Positions 26,865-37,462 are shown, numbered from the stretch's first letter. The stretch is DNA of 51,896 nt from Candidatus Contendibacter sp. (GCA_029624675.1 JARSSP010000067.1:1-51896), one strand, 5' to 3'. Numbers and translations: made by a program. The notes: a model not told the origin generated them from the sequence alone.

Positions 26865-27889
26865 ATGACTCGGCCGCTCACCATCGCCCTGGATGGCATG
26901 GGCGGCGATATCGGTCCGGATGTGGTAGTGCCGGCCGCCCTTAGCGCGTTGAAAACCACCAGTGACGAGATGCGCCTGATTCTGGTGGGTCAGGAAGACA
27001 TCCTGTCGGCCCGACTAGCACGGCTCAAGGCCAAGGGTCATCCCAACATCGTCATTCGCCACGCCTCGCAACTGGTCAACATGGACGAGTCACCCGCGCA
27101 AGCCCTGCGGGTCAAGAAGGATTCCTCGATGCGGGTGGCGATCAACCTGGTCAAGCAGGGCGAGGCCAACGCCTGCGTCAGCGCCGGCAACACGGGCGCG
27201 CTGATGGCGACCGCCCGCTTCGTGCTCAAGACCCTGCCCGGCATCGACCGCCCCGCCATCTGCACCACCCTGCCCACTGTCCGTGGCCATACCCGGATGC
27301 TGGACCTGGGCGCGAATGTGGATAGCAAGGCCGAACACCTGCTGCAATTCGCGGTCATGGGCTCGGTGCTGGCCGAGGTGAACGGCATCCAACAGCCGCG
27401 CGTGGGCTTGCTGAACATCGGCGAGGAAGACATCAAGGGCAATGAGCAGGTTAAGGACGCCGCCCGGTTGTTGGCCGCCAGCGATCTGAATTACATCGGG
27501 TTCATCGAGGGTGATGGTGTTTATCTGGATGAGGTGGATGTGGTGGTCTGCGATGGCTTCGTCGGCAACGTCGCGCTCAAAAGCAGCGAGGGCGTGGCCA
27601 AGCTCATCCGCCAATTCATGACCCAGGAATTCAAGCGAAACCCGCTGACCCGCTTGGCTGGTCTGGTCGCTCTGCCGGTGTTGCGCGCCTTTAGCCGCCG
27701 GATCGACCCCCGCCGTTACAACGGCGCCAGCCTGCTGGGTTTGCAAGGCATCGTGGTCAAGAGCCATGGCGGCGCCGACGCCCTGGCGTTCGCCAACGCC
27801 ATCCAGGTCGCGATACTGGAAGCCCAACAGGCCGTGCCCCAACGCATCGACGCCCACCTGGCCGCCCTTCACGCCGAGAGGCAAGCGCT

Positions 27890-27893
<4 letters not shown>
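26865..27893 (+). CDS. plsX: Phosphate acyltransferase PlsX
   Basis: A 342-residue PlsX, which makes acyl-phosphate from acyl-ACP for phospholipid synthesis. Seen: [18 protein letters not shown] at the N-terminus, the [15 protein letters not shown] segment, [20 protein letters not shown], and [14 protein letters not shown] [23 protein letters not shown] near the end. It lies 67 bp after rpmF, the usual gammaproteobacterial order, and its stop overlaps the fabH start. Confidence 0.97.
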
Positions 27894-28858
<965 letters not shown>

Positions 28859-28877
28859 ACGCGAGGGAAAGTTCACG

Positions 28878-29624
28878 ATGACGATGCTAGACGGCGAAAT
28901 CGCCTTGGTGACCGGCGCCAGCCGCGGCATTGGCCAGGCCATCGCCCGCGAATTGGGTCGGCGGGGGGCGACCGTGATCGGCACCGCGACCACCGAGACC
29001 GGCGCGGAAGCCATTGGCCGGGATTTGCGCGCACGCGAAATCAAGGGCCGTGGCCTGCGGCTGGACGTGACCGATCCAGCCTCGGTCGACGCCACGATGA
29101 AAGCGGTGACCCAGGAATTCGGCCCGCCGAGCATCCTGGTCAACAACGCCGGCGTTACCCGAGACAACTTGCTCCTGCGGATGAAGGACGAGGAATGGGC
29201 GGCGATTCTCGACGCCAACCTGACGTCGGTCTATCGAATGAGCAAGGCCGTCCTGCGCGGGATGATGAAAGCCCAGCGCGGGCGTATCATCAGCATCACC
29301 TCGATCGTGGGGGCGACCGGCAATCCAGGCCAGGTCAACTATGCGGCGGCCAAGGCGGGGATCGTCGGTTTCACCAAATCGCTGGCGCGTGAGATCGGTT
29401 CGCGCAACATCACCGTCAACACGGTCGCGCCGGGCGCCATCGCCACCGACATGACCCGGGACATGCCGGACGCGCAACGCCAGGCGCTGCTTGCGAGCAT
29501 TCCGCTGCAACGGTTGGGCGAACCCCAGGACATCGCCAATGCCGTGGCGTTCCTGGCTTCGCCGGAAGCGGCTTACATCACTGGGGAAACCCTGCATGTC
29601 AACGGTGGGATGTACATGGCTTGA
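28878..29624 (+). CDS. fabG: 3-oxoacyl-ACP reductase (FabG)
   Basis: A 248-residue classical SDR. TGASRGIG is at residues 12-19, NNAGVTRD in the middle, catalytic Ser in ITSIVGATG, YAAAKAG for Tyr-Lys, and the C-terminal GETLHVNGGMYM typical of FabG. It reduces 3-oxoacyl-ACP with NADPH. Two in-frame ATGs open the ORF (28878 and 28884); the first follows GAGGGAAAG. It is followed by 147 bp before acpP, enough for a separate acpP promoter. Confidence 0.97.
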   Translation: MTMLDGEIALVTGASRGIGQAIARELGRRGATVIGTATTETGAEAIGRDLRAREIKGRGLRLDVTDPASVDATMKAVTQEFGPPSILVNNAGVTRDNLLLRMKDEEWAAILDANLTSVYRMSKAVLRGMMKAQRGRIISITSIVGATGNPGQVNYAAAKAGIVGFTKSLAREIGSRNITVNTVAPGAIATDMTRDMPDAQRQALLASIPLQRLGEPQDIANAVAFLASPEAAYITGETLHVNGGMYMA

Positions 29625-29771
29625 TGGCCGGCTGGAGGGGGGCCACGTCGACGTGCCGGTGGTGGACGAGGGGGGCCGGAAACCGCGCCCAGTTTGTGGT
29701 ACTGTCACTGAAATTTCGCCCGCCGTGATAAAGTGGGCGCGGATTGAAACACAACGAGGAAGCAAGCGATC

Positions 29772-30017
29772 ATGACCGACATCAGCAACATTGAAGCCCG
29801 CGTCAAGAAAATCATCATCGAGCAATTGGGGGTGAAAGAGGAGCAGGTCACCAACGAGGCCTCTTTTGTCGAGGACCTTGGCGCCGATTCCCTGGACACC
29901 GTCGAACTGGTGATGGCTCTGGAAGAAGAGTTCGAACTGGAGATTCCCGACGAGGATGCCGAAAAAATCACGACGGTACAGCAAGCGATCGACTATATCG
30001 CGACGCACCTCGGTTGA
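29772..30017 (+). CDS. acpP: Acyl carrier protein
   Basis: An 81-residue acidic ACP with the phosphopantetheine attachment Ser in [18 protein letters not shown] (Ser near residue 39). It carries growing acyl chains for the Fab enzymes around it. CGAGGAAG precedes the ATG. A strong intrinsic terminator follows at 30047-30082, which would allow high separate expression, as is usual for acpP. Confidence 0.98.
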   Translation: MTDISNIEARVKKIIIEQLGVKEEQVTNEASFVEDLGADSLDTVELVMALEEEFELEIPDEDAEKITTVQQAIDYIATHLG

Positions 30018-30046
30018 AGGTGTCCGTTCCGCGCGAATCCCAACCC

Positions 30047-30082
30047 GCCGCGACTGCCCGCCAGGGGTCGCGGCCTTGTTTT
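30047..30082 (+). terminator. Intrinsic terminator after acpP
   Basis: GCCGCGAC (30047-30054) and GTCGCGGC (30067-30074) form a perfect 8-bp stem with a 12-base loop, followed by CTTGTTTT. It lies 30 bp past the acpP stop and 29 bp before fabF, so fabF expression depends on read-through or another promoter. Confidence 0.7.
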
Positions 30083-30110
30083 GTCAGCCTGGCGCAGTGA
30101 GGGGTGTTTC

Positions 30111-31352
30111 GTGACCGAGCGGCGAGTGGTAGTGACGGGCATGGGCATCGTGTCCCCGGTCGGCAGTACCGTCGAGACCGCCTGGACCAACATCTTGGCG
30201 GGTCGGAGCGGAATCGGACCGGTCACCGCCTTCGACGTGAGCGGTTTTCCAGTGCGCATCGGTGGCGCGGTGAAGGATTTTCAGGTGGAGCAGTACCTGA
30301 ATACCAAGGAAGCCAAGAAGATGGATACCTTCATCCACTATGGCATCGGCGCGGCGGCGCAGGCGATTCGGGACGCTGGACTGGAGATCACCGAGGCGAA
30401 CGCCGAGCGGATCGGCACTTACATCGGCTCCGGCATCGGCGGTCTGCCGGGCATCGAGGAAGGTCACGCGGCGTTCTTGAAGGGCGGACCGCGCAAGCTG
30501 ACCCCCTTCTTCGTGCCGCGCAGCATCATCAACATGGTCTCGGGCAACTTGTCCGTCCTGTACGGCATCAAGGGCCCGAACCTGGCGGTGGTCACCGCTT
30601 GCACCACCGGCACCCACAGCATCGGCCTGGCGGGCCGACTGATCGTATATGGCGACGCCGACGTGATGATCGCCGGCGGCGCGGAAATGGCCACCACGCC
30701 TACCGGACTGTGCGGCTTCGCGGCGGCGCGGGCGCTGTCCACCCGCAACGACGAGCCGGAGCAAGCTAGCCGGCCCTGGGACCGGGACCGCGACGGTTTC
30801 GTGCTCAGCGACGGCGCCGGGGTGATGGTGCTGGAAGAATACGAACACGCCCGACGGCGCGGCGCGCGGATCCACGCCGAACTGATCGGTTTCGGCATGA
30901 GCGGCGACGCCTACCACATGACCCTGCCGCCGCCGGATGGCGACGGCGCGCGGCGGGCGATGGCCAACGCCCTGCGCGACGCGGAAATCCCGCCCGAGGC
31001 GGTGGATTACATCAACGCCCACGGCACGTCTACCCCGGCGGGCGACAAGATCGAAAGCGACGCGGCCAAGGCGGTGTTCGGCGATCACGCTTACCGGCTG
31101 GCGATGAGTTCGACCAAATCCATGACCGGCCATCTGCTGGGCGCGGCCGGCGGGGTCGAGGCGATCTTTTCGGTGCTGGCGATTCGCGATCAGGTCGCGC
31201 CGCCCACCATCAATCTGGATCATCCGGAACCGGAGTGCGATCTGAACTACGTCCCGCACACCGCCCAGGAACGGCGCATCAAGGTCGCGCTGTCGAACTC
31301 TTTCGGCTTCGGCGGCACCAACGGCACGGTGATTTTCCGCGCCCTGGAGTAG
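30111..31352 (+). CDS. fabF: 3-oxoacyl-ACP synthase II (FabF)
   Basis: A 413-residue KAS II with the Cys-His-His triad: Cys in [10 protein letters not shown], His in [12 protein letters not shown], His in [13 protein letters not shown]. The C-terminal [10 protein letters not shown] loop is typical. It elongates acyl-ACP using malonyl-ACP. GTG 30111 is chosen because GAGGGG precedes it and the protein then begins [10 protein letters not shown]; the ORF could extend to TTG 30081, which lies in the terminator's T-run. pabC, often next, is missing. Confidence 0.96.
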   Translation: MTERRVVVTGMGIVSPVGSTVETAWTNILAGRSGIGPVTAFDVSGFPVRIGGAVKDFQVEQYLNTKEAKKMDTFIHYGIGAAAQAIRDAGLEITEANAERIGTYIGSGIGGLPGIEEGHAAFLKGGPRKLTPFFVPRSIINMVSGNLSVLYGIKGPNLAVVTACTTGTHSIGLAGRLIVYGDADVMIAGGAEMATTPTGLCGFAAARALSTRNDEPEQASRPWDRDRDGFVLSDGAGVMVLEEYEHARRRGARIHAELIGFGMSGDAYHMTLPPPDGDGARRAMANALRDAEIPPEAVDYINAHGTSTPAGDKIESDAAKAVFGDHAYRLAMSSTKSMTGHLLGAAGGVEAIFSVLAIRDQVAPPTINLDHPEPECDLNYVPHTAQERRIKVALSNSFGFGGTNGTVIFRALE

Positions 31353-31412
31353 ACACGGTGTTCCCATTCGCTCCCTTCTCTGGCGGGCGAGAGAGGCGTT
31401 GGGGGTGAGGGC

Positions 31413-32441
31413 ATGGTTTCCCCCCGCTGGCCTCGATGGTTGCTTCTAGTCCTGGCGGCGCTGACGCTGATTCTGGGGCCGGCGCTGTATATCGTTTACG
31501 CCGATTATCGCGCGTTCCTTGACGTTCCCCTTGGCGTGCCGACCGGCGGTCTAACGCTGGAGCTGAAACCCGGAATGGGCATGTCCGATCTTGTTCGGGA
31601 ATTGCGGCGACAACCAGGTCTGCTGCGGTCGGGGCCGTACCTGAAAGCCTACGTCCGATCCAATCGGCTGGCGTCCCGGCTCAAGGCCGGCGAATACGCC
31701 CTCGCGCCGGGCCTCACGCCGCGCGGTTTGCTCGACCAGATCGTGGCGGGTCGGGTCATCCAATATTCACTGACGGTGGTGGAAGGCTGGACCTTCAAGC
31801 AACTGCGGCGGGCGCTGGCGGAACATCCCAAGCTTGGACAAACGTTGCGGGACGCGAGCGACGCCGAAATCATGGCGCGGCTGGGTCGGCCGGGCGAGCA
31901 GCCCGAGGGACGATTCTTGCCGGATACCTACCGTTTCCCCGTTGGCTTCACCGATGAGGCGTTCCTGCGGCGGGCGCTGGCGGCAATGGACCGCCAGTTG
32001 AATATGGCATGGAGTCACCGTTCCCCGGATTCGCCGCTGACCGATCCTTACCAGGCGCTGGTTCTGGCCTCGATCGTGGAAAAAGAAACGGCGGCGTCAG
32101 CGGAACGGCCGGAGATCGCTGGCGTGTTCGCGCGCCGGCTGCGGCGGGGGATGCTGTTGCAGACCGATCCGACCGTGATCTATGGCTTGGGCGAGGCGTT
32201 CGACGGCAACCTGCGCCGCGCCGATCTGGCGCGCGACAACCCCTATAACACCTATACTCGTAAAGGTTTGCCACCGACACCGATTGCTTTGCCCAGCGCG
32301 GACGCGCTGGCCGCCGCCGTCAATCCGGCCCCCGGCGACGCGCTGTATTTCGTGGCAACTGGCCAGGGTGGGCATGTTTTTTCCCGGACGCTTGACGAAC
32401 ATAACCGGGCGGTCAGGCAGTATCAGTTGAAGGGTAAGTAA
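31413..32441 (+). CDS. mltG: Endolytic murein transglycosylase MltG
   Basis: A 342-residue YceG/MltG protein that cuts nascent glycan strands in the periplasm and thereby sets their length. It has one N-terminal membrane anchor (about 9-28), a LysM-like region, then the catalytic domain with EGRFLPDTYRFP and catalytic Glu223 in SIVEKET, followed by LQTDPTVIYGLG and YNTYTRKGLPPTPI. It lies directly upstream of tmk (1-bp gap), the conserved order. Confidence 0.95.
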   Translation: MVSPRWPRWLLLVLAALTLILGPALYIVYADYRAFLDVPLGVPTGGLTLELKPGMGMSDLVRELRRQPGLLRSGPYLKAYVRSNRLASRLKAGEYALAPGLTPRGLLDQIVAGRVIQYSLTVVEGWTFKQLRRALAEHPKLGQTLRDASDAEIMARLGRPGEQPEGRFLPDTYRFPVGFTDEAFLRRALAAMDRQLNMAWSHRSPDSPLTDPYQALVLASIVEKETAASAERPEIAGVFARRLRRGMLLQTDPTVIYGLGEAFDGNLRRADLARDNPYNTYTRKGLPPTPIALPSADALAAAVNPAPGDALYFVATGQGGHVFSRTLDEHNRAVRQYQLKGK

Positions 32442-32442
32442 C

Positions 32443-33069
32443 GTGTCCGGCCAGTTCATTACCGTCGAGGGCGGCGAGGGCGCCGGCAAGACCACCCAGC
32501 TTGCGTTCATGCGCGAGTATTTGGAGCAGAGGGGTCATCGGGTGACGTTGACCCGCGAACCAGGCGGCACGGCGCTGGGCGAGGAAATCCGTTCCCTGCT
32601 GCTCGGCCACCGCCACGACGGCATGGCGCTGGCGACCGAGACGCTGCTGGTGTTCGCCGCCCGCGCCGAGCATTTGGAACGGGTGATCCGGCCGGCGCTA
32701 GCCGCCGGTCATTGGGTCTTGTGCGACCGGTTCACCGATGCCACCTACGCCTATCAAGGTGGCGGTCGGGGCTTGCCGCTGGAACGGATCACGATCCTGG
32801 AAAACTGGGTGCAAGGTGGCCTTCAACCCGATTTGACTCTGGTGTTCGATGCACCGGTCGCGGTGGGTTTGGAGCGGGCCGGGCGGCGCGGCGCGGCGGA
32901 TCGCTTTGAGCGGGAGGAAACCGCCTTTTTCGAGCGAGTCCGCGCGGTTTATCTCGACCGGGCACGGCAAGATCCCGACCGCTGCCGAATCGTGAATGCC
33001 GACCGACCGGTCGTGATGGTTCGGGCCGAGGTGGAGGCCATCCTCGCCAAGTGGCTGGGGTGCCGCTGA
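32443..33069 (+). CDS. tmk: Thymidylate kinase
   Basis: A 208-residue kinase making dTDP from dTMP. P-loop GGEGAGKTTQ is at residues 8-17, DRFTDATYAYQG carries the conserved DR-x motif, and the LID region contains Arg-rich GRRGAADRFE. GTG start at 32443, 1 bp after mltG; the stop overlaps the holB start (TGATG). Confidence 0.96.
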   Translation: MSGQFITVEGGEGAGKTTQLAFMREYLEQRGHRVTLTREPGGTALGEEIRSLLLGHRHDGMALATETLLVFAARAEHLERVIRPALAAGHWVLCDRFTDATYAYQGGGRGLPLERITILENWVQGGLQPDLTLVFDAPVAVGLERAGRRGAADRFEREETAFFERVRAVYLDRARQDPDRCRIVNADRPVVMVRAEVEAILAKWLGCR

Positions 33070-34046
33070 TGGACGACGAACGCCTGCCCTGGCATCAGGA
33101 CCTTTGGCGGCAGTGGCAACGGCGACGGGTTGCCGGACGCCTGCCGCACGCGCTGTTGTTGTCCGGCCCGGCGGGGCTGGGCAAGGGGCTGTTCGCCCGC
33201 CGGCTGGCGCGGGCGCTGCTGTGCGACCATCCCGACTCCGAGGGCGAGCCTTGCGGCCGGTGCCGGAGTTGCCGGCTGTTCCGGGCCGGCAGCCATCCCG
33301 ACTACAGCGTGGCGCGGCCAGAAGAAGAGGGCAAGGTCATCAAGGTGGATCAAGTCCGCGAGGTGTGCGCCTTCCTTGGCCATACCGCCCAATATGGCGG
33401 TTACAAGATCGCGTTGCTGGAGCCGGCTGACCGGCTCAACGTCAATGCCGCCAACGCCCTGTTGAAGACCCTGGAGGAACCGCCGGGCGACGGTTTGCTG
33501 CTGTTGGTCACCGCCCAGCCGGCGCGCTTGCCGGCTACGGTGCGCAGCCGCTGTCAGAGGATCGATTTCGACCTACCCGCGGCGGCGGTCGCCGTTCCCT
33601 GGCTGGCGGCCCGCGTCGTGGACGGATTGGACCCGGCGGTGTTGCTGGACATCGCCGGCGGCGCGCCACTCGCCGCGCTGGCCCAGGCCGACGGCGAACG
33701 CTGGCGCCGTCGTCAGGCATTGTTCGAGTGCTACGAGCAGGCGCTGGCCGGACGAATCGATCCGATCCGGGCGGCGGAATACTGGATGCAAGGCGATTTG
33801 AGCGAGAATCTGCACTGGCTGGTCGGCTGGCACACCGACCTGATTCGGCTTAAGATGGACGCCCAGCCTCCGCGTCTGGGCAACCCCGACCTGCGTCCCG
33901 CGCTGCGGCGCTGGGCCGGGCGGGGGACGCCAGGCGCCCTGTTCGGGCGCCTGGACGCGGCGGTTCGGCTGCGCGCGCTCTGCGCGACCACCCAGGTCAA
34001 CGCGCCCCTGCTACTGGAGGCGTTTCTAGGCGACGCGCTCCTCTGA
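33069..34046 (+). CDS. holB: DNA polymerase III delta-prime subunit (HolB)
   Basis: A 325-residue clamp-loader subunit. Residues 1-40 carry the PHALLLSGPAGLGKGLFARRL P-loop-like motif, then a Cys-rich zinc module (CGRCRSCRLFRAGSHPD). NAANALLKTLEEPP with the SRC-type arginine finger SRCQ follows. It belongs to the clamp loader that loads the beta sliding clamp. ATG 33069 overlaps the tmk stop; a longer ORF from TTG 33051 would overlap tmk by 19 bases and is less likely. Confidence 0.95.
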   Translation: MDDERLPWHQDLWRQWQRRRVAGRLPHALLLSGPAGLGKGLFARRLARALLCDHPDSEGEPCGRCRSCRLFRAGSHPDYSVARPEEEGKVIKVDQVREVCAFLGHTAQYGGYKIALLEPADRLNVNAANALLKTLEEPPGDGLLLLVTAQPARLPATVRSRCQRIDFDLPAAAVAVPWLAARVVDGLDPAVLLDIAGGAPLAALAQADGERWRRRQALFECYEQALAGRIDPIRAAEYWMQGDLSENLHWLVGWHTDLIRLKMDAQPPRLGNPDLRPALRRWAGRGTPGALFGRLDAAVRLRALCATTQVNAPLLLEAFLGDALL

Positions 34047-34084
34047 TTCCTGGTTCCCGATTCGTTTGTAAAGGGTTGCACACC

Positions 34085-34429
34085 ATGGCGGTTCCACGGC
34101 AAGGCGTCATTTCCCTCGCCATCAAGGACAAGGCGATGCTCCATTCCAGCTACATGCCCTTTGTCAAGGGTGGGGGCATCTTCATTCCGACCGAAAAGAC
34201 CTTCGAGCTGGATGACGAGGTGTTTCTGCTGCTGACGATCCTGGACGACCCAGAACGGTTCGCCATCACCGGTAAGGTCGTCTGGATCAACTACCGAACC
34301 ACCCCGGGCGGGCGGCAGATGGGCGTCGGCATTCAGTTTGGCGGCATGGAGGGCGCCAACCTGCAAAAGAAGATCGAGGCGCAATTGGTTGGTTACGTTC
34401 GCACCGAACAGCCGACCAATACGATGTAG
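34085..34429 (+). CDS. pilZ: Type IV pilus protein PilZ
   Basis: A 114-residue PilZ of the kind that sits between holB and tatD in Pseudomonas and relatives. Like that protein it lacks the RxxxR c-di-GMP motif, so it probably acts by protein contacts (with PilB and FimX in known systems) rather than binding the nucleotide. Visible strands: GVISLAIKDKAMLHSSYMPFVKGGGIFIPT, then VVWINYRT and RQMGVGIQF. Its presence implies the organism makes type IV pili, although no pil structural genes are in the window. Confidence 0.92.
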   Translation: MAVPRQGVISLAIKDKAMLHSSYMPFVKGGGIFIPTEKTFELDDEVFLLLTILDDPERFAITGKVVWINYRTTPGGRQMGVGIQFGGMEGANLQKKIEAQLVGYVRTEQPTNTM

Positions 34430-34442
34430 ACTTGGGCGAGCG

Positions 34443-35228
34443 ATGCTGGTCGATTCCCATTGCCATCTGGACCGGATCAAGTTAACGCCTTTCGGCGGTA
34501 GTCTGGCGGGGGTGCTGGACGCAGCGGCGGCGAACGGCGTCACAAGGTTGTTGAGCGTGGCGGTGGATCTGGAAAGCTGGCCGGCCTTGGCCCGGATGAC
34601 CGAACCTTATTCCCAAATCGCGTTGTCGGTGGGCGTGCATCCGAGCGAGGAGGGTGGTCGCGCGCCGACCGTGGCGGAGTTGACGACCTTGGGCCGCGAG
34701 CCGCGCGTGGTCGCCATCGGGGAGACCGGGCTGGATTACTACCACGGGGCTGGCCGCGCCGACCACCAACGGAACTGGTTTCGTATCCATGTCGCCGCCG
34801 CCCGGGAATTGGGCAAGCCGTTGATCGTCCACACCCGCGCCGCCCGCGAGGATACCTTGCGAATTCTTGCGGAAGAGGGCGCGGCCGAGGTGGGTGGAGT
34901 ATTGCATTGTTTCACCGAGGATTGGGCGATGGCGGAGCGAGCGCTGGAGCTGAATTTCCACATCTCGTTTTCCGGGATCGTGACCTTCAAGAACGCTCAA
35001 TCCATTCAGGACGCCGCGCGGCGCGTGCCCGCCGAGCGCTTGTTGGTGGAAACCGATGCTCCTTACCTGGCGCCGGTCCCATACCGGGGCAAACCCAATC
35101 ATCCGGCCTGGGTACGGCATGTGGCGGAGTTCGTCGCCCGGCTGCGGGGCGAGACGCTGGAACAAATCGCGGCGGTCACCACCACCAACTACCTGCGGCT
35201 GTTCGGATTGCCCGTGGAGGCGGCGTGA
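34443..35228 (+). CDS. TatD-family metal-dependent deoxyribonuclease
   Basis: A 261-residue TIM-barrel hydrolase. Metal ligands are visible: DSHCHLD (5-11), GETGLDYY, PLIVHTRAA, VLHCFTE, and ETDAPYLAP near residue 205. Family members are 3'-5' DNA exonucleases used in repair. It begins 13 bp after pilZ, and its stop overlaps the GTG of the next gene (GTGA). Confidence 0.94.
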   Translation: MLVDSHCHLDRIKLTPFGGSLAGVLDAAAANGVTRLLSVAVDLESWPALARMTEPYSQIALSVGVHPSEEGGRAPTVAELTTLGREPRVVAIGETGLDYYHGAGRADHQRNWFRIHVAAARELGKPLIVHTRAAREDTLRILAEEGAAEVGGVLHCFTEDWAMAERALELNFHISFSGIVTFKNAQSIQDAARRVPAERLLVETDAPYLAPVPYRGKPNHPAWVRHVAEFVARLRGETLEQIAAVTTTNYLRLFGLPVEAA

Positions 35229-35848
35229 ATCACGCGGAAATGCGCGACCGGGTTCGCCGCTGTCTGCATTCCACCCATCAGGTGGAAATTCTTACCGGCG
35301 ATCACGCGGTGGCCGGGATGGAGCGCGAGGAGCGGCCCCTGACCCCGGCGGCGGTGCTGGTGCCGCTGGTGGAGCGGGCCGAGGGCTATACGGTGTTGTT
35401 GACCCAGCGCACCGCCCATCTGGAGCATCATGCTGGTCAGATCAGCTTTCCCGGTGGTCGGACTGAAGCGGAGGACACCAGTCCGGTCGAGACCGCGTTG
35501 CGTGAGGCGGAGGAAGAGATCGGCCTGCATCGCCGACACGTGGTGGAAATCGCCGGCTTTCTCGATTTGTATCAAACCATCACCGGGTTTCTGGTCACGC
35601 CGGTGGTGGGTTTCGTGACCCCGCCGTTCGAGTTGACGCTGGATGATTTCGAAGTCGCCGAGGCGTTCGAGGTGCCGCTGGAATTCATCCTGGAACCACG
35701 CCATCACGAGCAGCGCAGTGTATTCTACAAGGGCCAGCCGCGGCGCTATTACGTCATTTCCTATCAGGAGCGCTTTATCTGGGGCGCAACCGCCGCCATG
35801 CTGGTCAACTTCGCCCGGCGGCTAGCCGGCAATCCCCTGGCGCCCTGA
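35225..35848 (+). CDS. NUDIX CoA pyrophosphatase, NudL-like
   Basis: A 207-residue NUDIX hydrolase. The NUDIX box is seen as GGRTEAEDTSPVETALREAEEEIGL, preceded by LLTQRTAHLEHHAGQISFPGG, the LLTxR and H..Q.SFPGG pattern of the CoA-pyrophosphatase branch. It would cleave CoA to 3',5'-ADP and phosphopantetheine. GTG 35225 overlaps the tatD stop. Its 3' end overlaps by 27 bp the minus-strand small gene that ends at 35822. Confidence 0.9.
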   Translation: MNHAEMRDRVRRCLHSTHQVEILTGDHAVAGMEREERPLTPAAVLVPLVERAEGYTVLLTQRTAHLEHHAGQISFPGGRTEAEDTSPVETALREAEEEIGLHRRHVVEIAGFLDLYQTITGFLVTPVVGFVTPPFELTLDDFEVAEAFEVPLEFILEPRHHEQRSVFYKGQPRRYYVISYQERFIWGATAAMLVNFARRLAGNPLAP

Positions 35849-36037
35849 ATCCGGCGCGTCACTGGCCGCGCTCCGGTGATGGACGAACTGCCGCAACAGG
35901 AATTCTTCGTCGCGCGGCGTCAGATCGAATCGCAGACTGGCCTGCTCGACGGTTGTGAGGGTGCAATGTCCCTGTTCGGCCAGCCACTGAAAGGCGTGGC
36001 GCAACGCCTCGCCCTCGGGGATGAGCGGTTTGAGCAT
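35822..36037 (-). CDS. Small hypothetical protein downstream of class II aldolase
   Basis: A 71-residue protein starting at ATG 36037, five bases beyond the aldolase stop. It opens LKPLIPEGEALRHAFQWLAEQG, then TLTTVEQASLRFDLTPRDEEFLLRQF, which reads like a real helix-rich protein, and the last 20 residues are low-complexity. The longer ORF reaching 36109 would lie inside the aldolase gene. Its 3' end overlaps nudL by 27 bp, an unusual convergent arrangement that suggests the true tail may be read from one gene only. No family is recognised. Confidence 0.55.
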   Translation of the reverse strand: MLKPLIPEGEALRHAFQWLAEQGHCTLTTVEQASLRFDLTPRDEEFLLRQFVHHRSAASDAPDSGRQGIAG

Positions 36038-36042
36038 GGCCG

Positions 36043-36600
36043 TCAGATTTTGCCCGCCTGCTGGGCGATGAAGGCGGTTTTGGCCGACAGTTCCAGCGAG
36101 CAGGTCCATTTGTAAGCGAGATTGAGGCTGTCGGCGCCGGCGTAGACGCCATGGCCGCGCACCACGGCGATGGGATAGTCCGCCAGGATTTCACCGACCA
36201 TGCGCGGCGAACGGGCTTCGTACTGGTCGTAGGGGATGGTCAGGACCGGCACCCGGCTGAAGTACAACTGTCCCTCGAAATCGGCCGGAAGGAATTCCTC
36301 GTTGTCCATGGTCATCGCCACGGAATAGGGACCGTGGCTGTGCAGCAGGGCGCGGACCTTGGGATTGGCCTGGTAGACCGCCAGATGGAGACGGGCGTCC
36401 ATCGAGGCCCCCTTGCCGATGCCGCCGTCGAGGCGGCACTCGACCAGATCGCCACTGCTGAGGGTATCGGCGCAGCAACCGGTGGGCGTGATCCAGAAGG
36501 TGTCGCCGTCCCGGGCCGAGGCGTTGCCGCTGTGCGAGTCGTTGAGGCCGTACTGGCGCAGCCAGCGATAGTGTCGAACCAGATCGTCTTTGATATTCAT
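36043..36600 (-). CDS. Class II aldolase/adducin-family protein
   Basis: A 185-residue protein of the fuculose-phosphate aldolase superfamily. SGNASAR, TPTG and the metal site LLHSHGPYSVAMT (H-x-H) are present, with the third His in VRGHGVYA. Where many aldolases have a catalytic Glu before the helix, this one reads GASMDARLHL, so activity may differ. Possible roles are sugar-phosphate aldol cleavage or decarboxylation; the substrate is unknown. It precedes the small 71-residue protein on the same strand and follows cpdA with a 25-bp gap. Confidence 0.85.
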   Translation of the reverse strand: MNIKDDLVRHYRWLRQYGLNDSHSGNASARDGDTFWITPTGCCADTLSSGDLVECRLDGGIGKGASMDARLHLAVYQANPKVRALLHSHGPYSVAMTMDNEEFLPADFEGQLYFSRVPVLTIPYDQYEARSPRMVGEILADYPIAVVRGHGVYAGADSLNLAYKWTCSLELSAKTAFIAQQAGKI

Positions 36601-36625
36601 GGCGGCGATTATAGCGGGATGGCGG

Positions 36626-37426
36626 TTAGGCCGGAACCCGCCGCGTTGGACCGTTCGCGCGGACGGGCGACGCGACCCGCTCTACGCCAGTCCGCAGCGC
36701 GCCGTCGGGATACAGCTCGAACCAGCGATAACCGGGTGGGAGATCGTCCACGCGTGGTTCCGGGGCGTCGGGCCTGAATTGCACCGAGGTCGCGGGGGCG
36801 GCCAGCAGTTGCACGTTGCCCCGCCAGCCGACGAACTCGCCGTGGATATGGCCCCACGTCACCGCCCGGACTTGTGGATAGCGATCCAGCACCGCGAACA
36901 GCGCCGCGCCATTGCTGACCGTCATGGTGTCGAGCCAGCCCGTGCCGACCGGCAACGGGTTGTGGTGCAGGCAGACCAGGGTGGGCCGTTCGGGGTCGGT
37001 CGCCAGGACGGTGTCGAGCAGCGCCAGCTCGCCGGTGGCCAGATGGCCGTCGGGCGTGCCGGGAAAACTGGAATCCAGTAGCACGAACTGCCAGTGACCG
37101 GCGACGAAGTATCGCGCCCAGCGCACGCGGTCGCCGCGCAGCGTTCGGCTCATGACCGCCGGAAAGTCGTGGTTGCCCGGCAGGCAATAGACCGGCAGTT
37201 CCAGCGGTTCCAGCGCCTGGCGCAGACGGGGATAGGCGTCCGGCTCGTCGCCGACCAGATCGCCGGTGGCGAGGATGAAGTCGGGCGCAGGTTGTCTTTC
37301 CCGGATATGCGTCAGCACCGCATTCAGTCCGGCGTCCACGTCGGCGCCCCAAAGCGGGGTGCCAGGCGTGGTTTTAAGATGGAGGTCGCTGATCTGGACG
37401 ACGCGGAGCGGGGCGGTGGTCGGCAT
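36626..37426 (-). CDS. cpdA: cAMP phosphodiesterase CpdA-like metallophosphoesterase
   Basis: A 266-residue calcineurin-like phosphoesterase. Metal ligands are in order: QISDLHL (D14, H16), ATGDLV, PGNHDFP, CLHHNPL and WGHIHG. This set and the length match CpdA, which hydrolyses 3',5'-cAMP. Other class III phosphoesterases share the motifs, so cAMP as substrate is by closest match. It sits 36 bp after the argA stop on the same strand. Confidence 0.85.
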   Translation of the reverse strand: MPTTAPLRVVQISDLHLKTTPGTPLWGADVDAGLNAVLTHIRERQPAPDFILATGDLVGDEPDAYPRLRQALEPLELPVYCLPGNHDFPAVMSRTLRGDRVRWARYFVAGHWQFVLLDSSFPGTPDGHLATGELALLDTVLATDPERPTLVCLHHNPLPVGTGWLDTMTVSNGAALFAVLDRYPQVRAVTWGHIHGEFVGWRGNVQLLAAPATSVQFRPDAPEPRVDDLPPGYRWFELYPDGALRTGVERVASPVRANGPTRRVPA

Positions 37427-37462
37427 GGCGCAAGGTCCTCGAAGAAGGATGACGCGAACAGC

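Noticed and set aside
29625..29771. acpP promoter
   Set aside because: A separate promoter is likely from the gap length, but no -35/-10 pair with acceptable spacing could be identified.
34338..34442. N-terminal extension of the TatD ORF
   Set aside because: It overlaps pilZ in another frame; ATG 34443 gives the canonical start MLVDSHCHLD.
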